Below, in pieces: positions 1 to 5,544 of a stretch of DNA of 7,669 nucleotides. Below the pieces are notes generated by a model, which saw nothing but the letters and a program-made list of their open reading frames with translations, was not told the DNA's origin and did not search any database. Position 1 is the stretch's first letter, and every line of letters starts with the position of its first letter. Both the position numbers and the translations under genes were made by a program. This DNA is from Methanobacteriota archaeon (GTDB lineage: Archaea; Halobacteriota; Methanosarcinia; Methanosarcinales; Methanoperedenaceae): contig JAHIFK010000185.1 of the NCBI GenBank assembly GCA_018900975.1, forward strand, positions 1-7,669, given 5' to 3'.

Positions 1-2
1 AA

Positions 3-992
3 AAACTCAATCCATACTATTTTTCCATATTTCTACAATCAGACTATGGCAAAAAACAAATTCTTAGGTTGCCAATTGGAAGTGTACAACAACATATTTT
101 TTTATGGCAGCTTGAAAGATTAATAATTCCTTTGTACAGCATTGCATTTCAAACTCTAATAGAGAGAGTATTTAAACTATCTTTAAATTCTCAAACAAAA
201 GCGATGGCTGCTTACTCTCAAGCTCAAACCCTGCTCCTATCTGAACTCGGCCTTTTAAATTGGAAACCCAAACATCGCCTGAGCTTTGTTAAAAACTGCT
301 CGAAAACCCAACAGGCTGGGCGCTTTGATGCAGAATATTTCCAGCCAAAATATGATGAGATTGTGACGGCGATTAAAAGCCATGCGGGAGGATGGGATAT
401 AGCAGAAAATGTACTTAATATCAAGGACAATAACATTTCGCCAAAACATAATGTTGAATACAAGTATATCGAACTGGCAAATATAGGTGTCAATGGTGAA
501 ATTATCGGATTTACAGAAGCAGAGGGGCAAGATTTACCCAGCCGTGCCCGACGCAAAGTAAGCAAGGATGATGTAATTATTTCATCAATAGAGGGGTCAT
601 TATCCAGTTGTGCTTTAATTCCAGATGAGTACGATGGGGCGTTATGTTCAACGGGATTTTATATTGTAGATTCAACCAAAATCAATCCCCAAACATTACT
701 TGTTTTATTGAAAAGTCCTATTGGACAGGAACAATTAAAGAAGGGATGCAGTGGAACGATTTTAACAGCCATCAATAAAGATGAAATAGGAAAAATAGTT
801 TTGCCTATTGTTGATAGTGGAATCCAACATCAAATCCAACAAAAAATCATTGAATCATTTAACCTGAGAAAACAATCCAAGCACCTGCTGGAATGTGCAA
901 AAAAAGCGGTTGAAATGGCGATTGAGAAAGACGAGGAAACGGCAATGAAATGGATGGAAAGTCAGTTGGATGGCATAGAGATGGGGAATTAA
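3..992 (+). CDS. hsdS: Type I restriction-modification system specificity subunit S, 5'-truncated by window edge
   Basis: DNA-recognition subunit of a type I restriction-modification enzyme; it would set the target sequence for HsdM methylation and HsdR cleavage. The frame is open from base 3, and the first residues (NPYYFSIFLQSDYGKKQ) look like the end of the first target-recognition domain, so the gene starts outside the window; the TTG at 69 is only an internal codon. Order seen: end of TRD1, first conserved helical spacer (about nt 75-245), TRD2 beginning RFDAEYFQPKYDEI (about nt 320) with ARRKVSKDDVIISS and GALCSTGFYIV, then a second helical spacer (about nt 750-935). The two spacers repeat each other loosely (ILPI/LIIP followed by a Q-rich helix), the hallmark of HsdS. 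A type I family role is well supported; the target sequence cannot be predicted. hsdM and hsdR are not in the window. The gene ends in two consecutive TAA stops. Confidence 0.9.
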   Translation, partial: KLNPYYFSIFLQSDYGKKQILRLPIGSVQQHIFLWQLERLIIPLYSIAFQTLIERVFKLSLNSQTKAMAAYSQAQTLLLSELGLLNWKPKHRLSFVKNCSKTQQAGRFDAEYFQPKYDEIVTAIKSHAGGWDIAENVLNIKDNNISPKHNVEYKYIELANIGVNGEIIGFTEAEGQDLPSRARRKVSKDDVIISSIEGSLSSCALIPDEYDGALCSTGFYIVDSTKINPQTLLVLLKSPIGQEQLKKGCSGTILTAINKDEIGKIVLPIVDSGIQHQIQQKIIESFNLRKQSKHLLECAKKAVEMAIEKDEETAMKWMESQLDGIEMGN

Positions 993-995
993 TAA

Positions 996-2429
996 ATGGA
1001 CAAAACCAGAATTCTTGAAATCATAGAAATAGAGGAAATTGCGCAGCCTGAAGGAATTGTTCTGGCGGTCAATGTGCCAAAAAGCCCAAGAATCCACTCA
1101 GCCTCATCCGGCGTCAAACACAAAAGGATCGGAAAAGAAAACAGGATTCTCTATCCTGAAGATGAAATGAGCCTGAAAGTTGAAAAAGGGTATGATTACA
1201 CGGCTGGATACCTGCTCGATGCTGGAATCGAATCATTAGATCCGCTTGAGATTTCAAGACTCAGGAACTGGCTTGAAAGATACAACCCAAAGTCAGAAAT
1301 TCTTGAGCTAAAAGATGTAGACCTTTTAAAATCTCTTGGGATAATCCGGGAAATTGAAGGCGTCGATCGCCCTACTATAGCTGGTTTGTTTTTACTTGCA
1401 AAAGAGCAGGTATTGAAGAAATTCCTTCCACAAAATGAGATCATATATTTCAGATTTGAAAAGAGCGATGTTGACGCTGTCCAGAGCGTGTACATGAAGA
1501 TGCCTCTACTTAAAACAATAGAAAAGATATGGAGCCTGATTGAACCTTATAATCAGGTTCACACAATAAAAGATGCTTTTCTTGAAACCCCTGTGCCCAG
1601 CTTTCCGGAAGATGTTGTGAGGGAAGCCCTGTTAAATGCCGTTGTCCATAGAGACTATACTCTGCCAGATTCAACATATGTAAGAGTGTTTTCTGATCGA
1701 ATTGAGATTTCAAATCCCGGTTCTTTCATAGGCGGCGTAACTCCAAATAACATTTTGACGCATCCACCAGTAAGACGCAACCCGCTTCTGGCAGAAATAT
1801 TCCAGCATATCGGGGCGGTGAACCGTGGAGGTCTGGGGGTGGACAGGATGTATCGCAGACTTCTTTCCTATGGGAAATTGCCCCCTGAGTATCCGGAAAT
1901 AGAAGGGGCTGTTCAGGTTATAATCAGGAATGGTGCTTTTGACGAAGCAATGGCTAAATTCGTAGGAAGAAAAGCCAGAGGAGGTCATGGTTGGAGGCTT
2001 GAAGAATTAATAGTGCTGCATCATTTAAGACGGAATGATAAAATTTCGACAACTGAAGCCTCGATTATACTTCAGAGAACTCAAAGAGAAACGTCTGAAT
2101 TCTTGAACTCAATGGAAGGCGTTTTTATTGAACGTATTGGTGCCGGAAGGGGGACGTATTATCAGCTTACTAATGAAACATTATCTTCCATAGGGGAAAA
2201 AGAAAAATACACAAGAATAAAAGGGCTTTCAGAGGAGCAAAAACTTCAGCTTCTAAAAAATCATCTTAAAACCAATGAGCGAATTACAAATGAAGAGGCA
2301 AGGGTAATATGTGGAATCAATAGATATCAGGCTGCAAGACTCCTTAAGAAACTCGTGCTCGAAGGGCTACTCATACCGCAAGGAACAGGACGAACCGCAC
2401 ATTATGATATTAATCGCTCATTTAAATGA
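996..2429 (+). CDS. AlbA_2/GHKL-type ATPase-like winged-helix protein (COG2865-like), N-terminally short
   Basis: Probable nucleic-acid-associated ATP-binding regulator of the group often annotated as 'transcriptional regulator/RecG-like' and seen beside type I restriction loci (established association, recalled). Residues 11-58 resemble only the last part of an AlbA_2 (Schlafen-type) domain (VLAVNVPKSP, then KHKRIGKENR). The conserved start of that domain (acidic LEFK and the AFANTxGG loop) is absent, so roughly 85-100 residues seem missing. The centre is HATPase_c_4-like: N-box EALLNAVVHRDY (210-221), DRIEISNPG (234-242), and RGGLGVDR (277-284). Two winged-helix modules follow (about 335-392 and 413-470), ending in the similar motifs GAGRGTYYQL and GTGRTAHYDI. 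It starts 3 nt after the hsdS stop in the same frame, behind a second TAA; GGGG at 983-986 is a weak ribosome site. Either a genuine short variant or a truncated gene placed after hsdS. Confidence 0.8.
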   Translation: MDKTRILEIIEIEEIAQPEGIVLAVNVPKSPRIHSASSGVKHKRIGKENRILYPEDEMSLKVEKGYDYTAGYLLDAGIESLDPLEISRLRNWLERYNPKSEILELKDVDLLKSLGIIREIEGVDRPTIAGLFLLAKEQVLKKFLPQNEIIYFRFEKSDVDAVQSVYMKMPLLKTIEKIWSLIEPYNQVHTIKDAFLETPVPSFPEDVVREALLNAVVHRDYTLPDSTYVRVFSDRIEISNPGSFIGGVTPNNILTHPPVRRNPLLAEIFQHIGAVNRGGLGVDRMYRRLLSYGKLPPEYPEIEGAVQVIIRNGAFDEAMAKFVGRKARGGHGWRLEELIVLHHLRRNDKISTTEASIILQRTQRETSEFLNSMEGVFIERIGAGRGTYYQLTNETLSSIGEKEKYTRIKGLSEEQKLQLLKNHLKTNERITNEEARVICGINRYQAARLLKKLVLEGLLIPQGTGRTAHYDINRSFK

Positions 2430-2432
2430 GCG
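2415..2432. repeat. 18-bp perfect palindrome over the stop codon
   Basis: CGCTCATTTAAATGAGCG reads the same on both strands and contains the TGA stop (2427-2429) of the upstream gene. It could fold as a 7-bp stem with a TTAA loop, or act as a site for a dimeric DNA-binding protein. The following 10 bases are not a clean T run, so a terminator role is only possible. Confidence 0.7.
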
Positions 2433-2463
2433 CGCACGTTTAAGGAAATGAGCGCGCACGTTT
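2424..2463. repeat. Two 18-bp direct repeats AAATGAGCGCGCACGTTT
   Basis: Exact copies lie at 2424-2441 and 2446-2463, a 22-bp period. The first overlaps the right half of the palindrome at 2415-2432, so the CGCTCATTT half-site occurs three times, once inverted. It could be a protein-binding array or the scar of a short duplication. No function can be assigned. Confidence 0.75.
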
Positions 2464-2669
2464 TATTGAGACAATACACAATTATGAAATGTTAACTTCC
2501 GGCGCATAATCGCAATAATTGCGCGCCAGTACACTCTAAGGAACTCGACCACAGAAGCATATATACCCGATCCTGCAATCCTGCCCTTGACGGGATATTT
2601 TTTTTCTCCCATCCTTTAAATCCTGTCTGAAAATTATAAGTTTATCATATTCCCTGCCAATCCGAAATC
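2430..2669. other. Non-coding spacer, part of the 316-base gap before the next gene
   Basis: No coding frame is convincing here. After the direct repeats there is a 13-bp interrupted palindrome, CGCAATAATTGCG (2511-2523), a TATA-like CATATATA (about 2558-2565) and a run of eight T (2598-2605) that follows CCC-TTGAC-GGG (2584-2594). The T run could be a weak archaeal terminator for the upstream genes, but it lies about 170 nt past their stop. No tRNA fold, transposase remnant or attachment-site duplication was recognised. The rest of the gap is the promoter and leader of the gene at 2746. Confidence 0.5.
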
Positions 2670-2675
2670 TTTATA
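2663..2675 (+). promoter_or_regulatory. BRE/TATA promoter of the secreted PepSY-like gene
   Basis: CGAAA (2663-2667) just upstream of TTTATA (2670-2675) fits an archaeal BRE plus TATA box. Transcription would start near 2699, giving a leader of about 47 nt that ends with the ribosome site AGGTGA (2734-2739), 6 nt before the ATG at 2746. Confidence 0.6.
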
Positions 2676-2745
2676 CCATAGTAAGTCTAATTATCATATG
2701 TAATAAAAACTTACACATGAAACAAATAATAAAAGGTGAAAATCT

Positions 2746-3274
2746 ATGAACATAAAAACGATTGCAACAATAGCAGCAATTCTTGTCATACTTGGGGCAG
2801 GAATCGCAATGGCAAGACCCAATGCTGAGAGTAACTTCTGGAACGGCATGATGGGTCAGGGCAATGGCTATGGCGGCATGATGGGTCAGGGAACAGGCAA
2901 CGGGACGACGAGAGTATGCGGCTTAACTGGAACAACTGGTATCTCTAATGACGCTACACCTATAACCATCGAACAGGCAAAGGTATCCGGGGAGAAATAT
3001 CTTGCGACCACAGGCAATAATGACCTTGTTCTAACCGAAGTTCTGGAATTCGATAACAACTTCTATGCAGGCGATCGAAATAGCGCAAAAATATCTTGAT
3101 GCTGCGCAGCCTGGAACAGAAGTTGGGGATGCGGATGCATTCTATGGATATTACACACTTGAAGTCAGTAAAGACGGAAAGATTTACGGAATGCTCAGTG
3201 TGAATGCCAACACAGGCGCAGTATGGTACCATAACTGGCACGGGACATTCGTAAAAATACTGGAAGTCAAATAA
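2746..3274 (+). pseudogene. Secreted PepSY-like small protein, broken by internal deletion and frameshift
   Basis: Two overlapping frames look like one gene. The first (2746-3099) has a signal peptide (residues 1-23, cleaved after AMA), a Met/Gly-rich stretch with MMGQG twice, and a domain ending EFDNNFYA, after which 9 unrelated residues run to a stop. The second frame (from about 3065, shifted +1) continues with AIEIAQKYLDAAQPGTEV, FYGYYTLEVSKDGKIYGMLSV and ends at 3274. Related archaeal secreted proteins, as recalled, have about 50-60 more residues between NNFYA and the QAIEIAQKYL part, carrying a GxxAFELLxDxxTGxVYPEPGPNMMWN-like middle. I infer loss of that middle out of frame. The promoter, SD and terminator are intact, so decay looks recent or an assembly error is possible. 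Probable extracytoplasmic location; function unknown. The first frame alone could still yield a 117-residue secreted peptide. Confidence 0.65.
2844..2891. repeat. In-gene 18-bp duplication encoding MMGQG
   Basis: CGGCATGATGGGTCAGGG occurs at 2844-2861 and 2874-2891, a 30-bp (10-codon) period. It sits just after the signal peptide and gives the Met/Gly-rich MMGQG repeats, a length-variable segment typical of this kind of secreted protein. Methionine-rich stretches can bind soft metals, but that is only a suggestion here. Confidence 0.8.
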
Positions 3275-3289
3275 CCTTCCGGTATTTTT
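3253..3289 (+). terminator. 14-bp stem-loop terminator overlapping the stop codon
   Basis: AAAAATACTGGAAG (3253-3266) pairs with CTTCCGGTATTTTT (3276-3289) over all 14 positions, one of them G-U, around a 9-base loop that contains the TAA stop (3272-3274). The right arm ends in T5 and is followed by more T-rich sequence (3291-3304). The left arm also codes the last residues of the protein. This is the clearest terminator in the window and separates the secreted-protein gene from the regulator downstream. Confidence 0.75.
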
Positions 3290-3300
3290 CGTTCCTTTTA

Positions 3301-3310
3301 TTTTAAATAC
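3301..3310 (+). promoter_or_regulatory. TATA box of the ArsR-type regulator gene
   Basis: TTTTAAATAC lies about 32 bp upstream of the GTG start at 3342, so transcription would begin near 3331 with a leader of only about 10 nt. GGTGA (3333-3337), 4 nt before the GTG, could serve as ribosome site. The box also lies in the T-rich tail of the preceding terminator. Confidence 0.45.
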
Positions 3311-3341
3311 ATTGCGAATCTTTTAGTGATATGGTGAAACG

Positions 3342-3641
3342 GTGGACAAAAAATCCCTGGCGCAGTTACTGGACGCTCTTGGAAACGAGCACAACCTGAA
3401 GATAATGGGGATCCTTGCCAGCGGAGAATATTTTGTGTCAGAACTTGCAAAGATGGTCGGGATATCCCGTCCGCTCCTGTATCTGCATCTTAAGAAACTT
3501 GAGAACGCAGGTCTTGTGAAGAGCGAGATACGCCACTTCGAAGAGCCGCCATATACTAAAAAATTTTACAAAGCAAAGAAATTTGAATTACTACTATCAT
3601 TGGATAGAATCAAGGAGATCATATCTTTGGAGGAAAAATAA
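3342..3641 (+). CDS. ArsR-type winged-helix transcriptional regulator
   Basis: Small DNA-binding regulator of 99 residues. The N-terminal helix ALGNEHNLKIMGIL (12-25) and the helix-turn-helix YFVSELAKMVGISRPLLYLHL (about 30-50), followed by KKLENAGLVKSE and a wing around RHFEEPPYTKKFYKA (64-78), match the ArsR/HTH_20 type. The protein has no cysteine at all, so it cannot use the CxC or CxxC metal/thiol sensor sites of classical ArsR/SmtB proteins; sensing, if any, must be different. The GTG start is the only one available, since TGA lies in frame at 3327-3329. Transcription probably continues through the mini-ORF into the disulfide oxidoreductase gene, which makes that gene, and itself, plausible targets. 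Confidence 0.85.
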   Translation: MDKKSLAQLLDALGNEHNLKIMGILASGEYFVSELAKMVGISRPLLYLHLKKLENAGLVKSEIRHFEEPPYTKKFYKAKKFELLLSLDRIKEIISLEEK

Positions 3642-3679
3642 TGCAGATGATGGAAAAAGTATTAAAAACCGTGGAGTGA
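3641..3679 (+). CDS. Tentative 12-codon mini-ORF between regulator and oxidoreductase
   Basis: ATG at 3641 overlaps the regulator's TAA stop by one base (TAATG) and is preceded by a good ribosome site, GGAGGA (3629-3634). It reads MQMMEKVLKTVE and stops at TGA 3677-3679, 6 nt before the next GTG. Possible readings are a coupling peptide, the remnant of a once longer small gene, or chance. The ending GGAGTGA (3673-3679) itself forms the ribosome site of the next gene, which is a neat arrangement but not proof of function. Confidence 0.35.
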   Translation: MQMMEKVLKTVE

Positions 3680-3685
3680 AACATT

Positions 3686-4345
3686 GTGCTCTCAGATTCG
3701 GAAAAAGATGCCCTGAAAAAGAAATTTGCAGCGCTCGTGAATGATGTGGAGATTGCGGTCTTCACGCAGGAACTTGAGTGCCAGTTCTGCAAAGAGACGC
3801 GGGAATTAGCGCTTGGACTTGCGGAACTGTCCCAAAAGCTAAAAGTAAAAGTCTACGACTTCGTCAAAAATGGGGATGAAGCCATCAAATACAACATAAA
3901 AAAGATTCCGGCAATCGCCGTGATCGGGAGCAAAGATTACGGTGTCAGGTATTATGGCGTGCCAGCAGGCTATGAATTTGCAGCTTTTATGGATGATATC
4001 ATAGATGTTTCCAGGGGCACGACATCATTATCAGAAACCTTGAAAAAAAAGATCGCAGAGATTAAAAAAGCAGTTCATATTCAGGTATTCGTCTCCCCCA
4101 CATGCCCGTACTGCCCGAAAGCAGCCAGGCACGCGCACCAGTTCGCAATTGAAAACGAATTGATACGGGCTGATGTCATCGAGATGACAGAATTCCCCTA
4201 TATTGTCCAGAGGTACAGCGTGATGAGCGTCCCGCATGTGGTTATTAACGAGAATACATCTTTCGTGGGAGCGCAGCCTGCCGAGGTCTTTATAGAGCAG
4301 ATACACATGGCGCTAAGGGCGAGTTATAATCCGATGTACTCATAA
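3686..4345 (+). CDS. Glutaredoxin-like protein disulfide oxidoreductase, two thioredoxin folds
   Basis: Cytoplasmic thiol-disulfide oxidoreductase of the archaeal PDO group (GlrX_arch-like). The 219 residues form two thioredoxin-fold modules. Module 1 has active site CQFC (C32-C35) and the cis-proline loop KKIPAIAV (P75). Module 2 has CPYC (C140-C143), the glutaredoxin-type motif, and SVPHVVI (P183). Both cysteine pairs are intact, so both centres could be active. The family makes, breaks or isomerises protein disulfides, and can take electrons from thioredoxin reductase (family knowledge). The GTG start is chosen because GGAGTGA ends 6 nt upstream and the length is typical. It follows the ArsR-type regulator and mini-ORF closely and is probably co-transcribed. 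No signal peptide is seen. Confidence 0.9.
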   Translation: MLSDSEKDALKKKFAALVNDVEIAVFTQELECQFCKETRELALGLAELSQKLKVKVYDFVKNGDEAIKYNIKKIPAIAVIGSKDYGVRYYGVPAGYEFAAFMDDIIDVSRGTTSLSETLKKKIAEIKKAVHIQVFVSPTCPYCPKAARHAHQFAIENELIRADVIEMTEFPYIVQRYSVMSVPHVVINENTSFVGAQPAEVFIEQIHMALRASYNPMYS

Positions 4346-4363
4346 ACGCAATTTACTGCTATA

Positions 4364-4397
4364 TTTTTAATCGCTATACCCCTCAGCTCTGCTGAGG
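4364..4397. terminator. Candidate terminator between convergent genes
   Basis: T5 at 4364-4368 lies 19 nt past the oxidoreductase stop, a plain archaeal-type T-tract terminator. It is followed by a hairpin, CCTCAGC (4381-4387), TCT loop, GCTGAGG (4391-4397), which reads on both strands and sits 28 nt past the stop of the convergent methyltransferase gene. The hairpin lacks a T run on either exit side, so its part in termination is less sure than the T tract. Confidence 0.45.
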
Positions 4398-4425
4398 TTG
4401 GGTGTGCCCGCGTTTGACTCAGCCC

Positions 4426-5067
4426 TTAGCCAGTTACTGCCATATCTTTTTTTGCCCTTATTATGAACTCATCCGCAAACATGTTTTTCCACAGCAAAGC
4501 CATCCTGTACCACAGGAAATTCAACCTCTTCTTATAGAAATATATGCTGGGCGTAACATCAAGCCATTCGATTGTGTACCCGGCATCAGAAGCCAACTTT
4601 TTTGCTGAATTCAGGTTATAAAAATGCAGGTGCGTTCTATCAAACACACCTCTGTCCGCGTACTCGAACTTCCCGAAAAAAATTGTCAGCCTGGAGTGCC
4701 AGTTCACTATGCTGGGGACGGAATAAATGAGAAAACTGTCGTCTGAAAGATATTTTCTTATATCCTTAAGTACCTTTTCCGGCTCTACCATATGCTCAAG
4801 CACATTGCCCATGATCATGCAGTCAAAAAACCCATTATCAAAGGGAAGTGCAGTACTTTCTATATCGATATTGAGCATCTGTTCGCATTTCCCTCTTGCT
4901 ATGCATGCCATCGCATGGTCTTTCTCCACGCAGTAAACCTTGCATTTCTTTTTAATGGTCAGCATATTCGCAAGCCTGCCGTCAGCGCATCCTATCTCCA
5001 GCACTCTTGAACCGTGAGGTATCTGCTCATATATCTTGCAGCGCGATGTAATGGTATCATTATACAT
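4426..5067 (-). CDS. Class I SAM-dependent methyltransferase
   Basis: Cytoplasmic methyltransferase of the Methyltransf_11/23 type, 213 residues. SAM-binding motif I is VLEIGCADG (22-30), the acidic end of strand 2 is VEKD (47-50), and LPFDNGFFDCMIMGNVLEH (74-92) is the usual motif before the strand-4 helix. SVPSI (116-120) and RTHLHFYNLNSAKKLASDAGY (144-164) resemble methyltransferases found near sugar and lipid modification genes, but the substrate cannot be told. The C-terminal part is rich in aromatic and basic residues (RLNFLWYRMALLWKNMF, 181-197), which might touch a membrane. It is the last gene of a three-gene operon, starting 3 nt after the split-barrel gene stops, and converges with the oxidoreductase gene. 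Confidence 0.85.
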   Translation of the reverse strand: MYNDTITSRCKIYEQIPHGSRVLEIGCADGRLANMLTIKKKCKVYCVEKDHAMACIARGKCEQMLNIDIESTALPFDNGFFDCMIMGNVLEHMVEPEKVLKDIRKYLSDDSFLIYSVPSIVNWHSRLTIFFGKFEYADRGVFDRTHLHFYNLNSAKKLASDAGYTIEWLDVTPSIYFYKKRLNFLWYRMALLWKNMFADEFIIRAKKDMAVTG

Positions 5068-5070
5068 CGT

Positions 5071-5544
5071 CTAACCCAGTTTTACTGACTTGAAATGCGG
5101 TCCTTTCCAGTATACCATTTTTTTAATCTTTATCTGAACTATCACGTCGTTCTCCCCCAAGGGCCTGTTCTCTATTACAGCCTGGTATTTTCCCTTAAAT
5201 TCCAGATAGATATCCCGGTATAGTTGCAGCGTTTCCTCTGAAAGGAAATAGATGGGGCCCCTTTCTGTTATCTCAGCTGTACCCTGCACCATCACGCCTT
5301 CGTTATTGAAGGGATTTTTCGTATCCCTGATATCCACTGTCATGCTGACATTCGGGTTCTCAATCAGGTTCTTTACCTTTTTTGACCTGTCGTTAGTAAT
5401 AAAAAATATCTTCTGCAACGGTTCTTCGTAAATGAAAAAAACAGGGGTAATATGCGGCTGGTCGTTCCTGTCGCTTGTGCAAACGTATCCGAAGTAGTTC
5501 CCGTACAGGATATTTAGCATCTCATCTGGGATTTTCATGATCAC
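5071..5544 (-). CDS. Pyridoxamine 5'-phosphate oxidase-like FMN split-barrel protein
   Basis: Soluble flavin/F420-type split-barrel protein of 157 residues. The pattern YVCTSDRNDQPHITPVFFIY (20-39), IFFITNDRSKKVKNLIENP (46-64), VSMTVDIRDT (66-75) and VMVQGTAEI (84-92) is the usual core of PNPOx-like proteins, in which the HITPV strand and the S/TxRSKK turn hold the cofactor phosphate. The cofactor and substrate here are unknown; members include flavin reductases and F420-dependent reductases. The GTG start at 5544 overlaps the upstream TGA as GTGA, which indicates translational coupling; ATG at codon 3 (5538-5536) is a possible alternative start with GGTGTG just before it. The C-terminal VYWKGPHF resembles IYWRGAKQ at the end of the neighbouring membrane protein, so the two are probably paralogous. 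Confidence 0.85.
   Translation of the reverse strand: MIMKIPDEMLNILYGNYFGYVCTSDRNDQPHITPVFFIYEEPLQKIFFITNDRSKKVKNLIENPNVSMTVDIRDTKNPFNNEGVMVQGTAEITERGPIYFLSEETLQLYRDIYLEFKGKYQAVIENRPLGENDVIVQIKIKKMVYWKGPHFKSVKLG

Noticed and set aside
69..71. TTG as the start of the hsdS gene
   Set aside because: The frame is open back to base 3, and the residues before it read like a normal TRD1 end, so the gene is cut by the window edge.
224..565. Minus-strand frames within hsdS
   Set aside because: The plus frame carries recognisable TRD and spacer motifs; the minus frames are shadows with no matching domain.
2511..2523. CGCAATAATTGCG as an operator for the gene at 2746
   Set aside because: It is a real interrupted palindrome, but about 150 bp upstream of the TATA box and not repeated nearer the promoter, so no regulatory claim is made.
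2584..2605. Strong intrinsic terminator
   Set aside because: The stem is only CCC/GGG with a 5-base loop and lies about 170 nt after the stop; the T8 run alone is kept as a weak possibility.
3060..3100. Programmed +1 frameshift joining the two frames
   Set aside because: No recognisable slippery site, and the expected middle segment of the protein is missing, which a frameshift alone does not explain.
3065..3274. A separate 69-residue gene starting at ATG 3065
   Set aside because: No SD, no signal peptide, and its sequence continues the domain of the upstream frame; it is better read as the second half of one broken gene.
4402..5010. Plus-strand open frames opposite the methyltransferase gene
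   Set aside because: They are antisense to a clear SAM-binding protein, have no family resemblance and no good ribosome sites.
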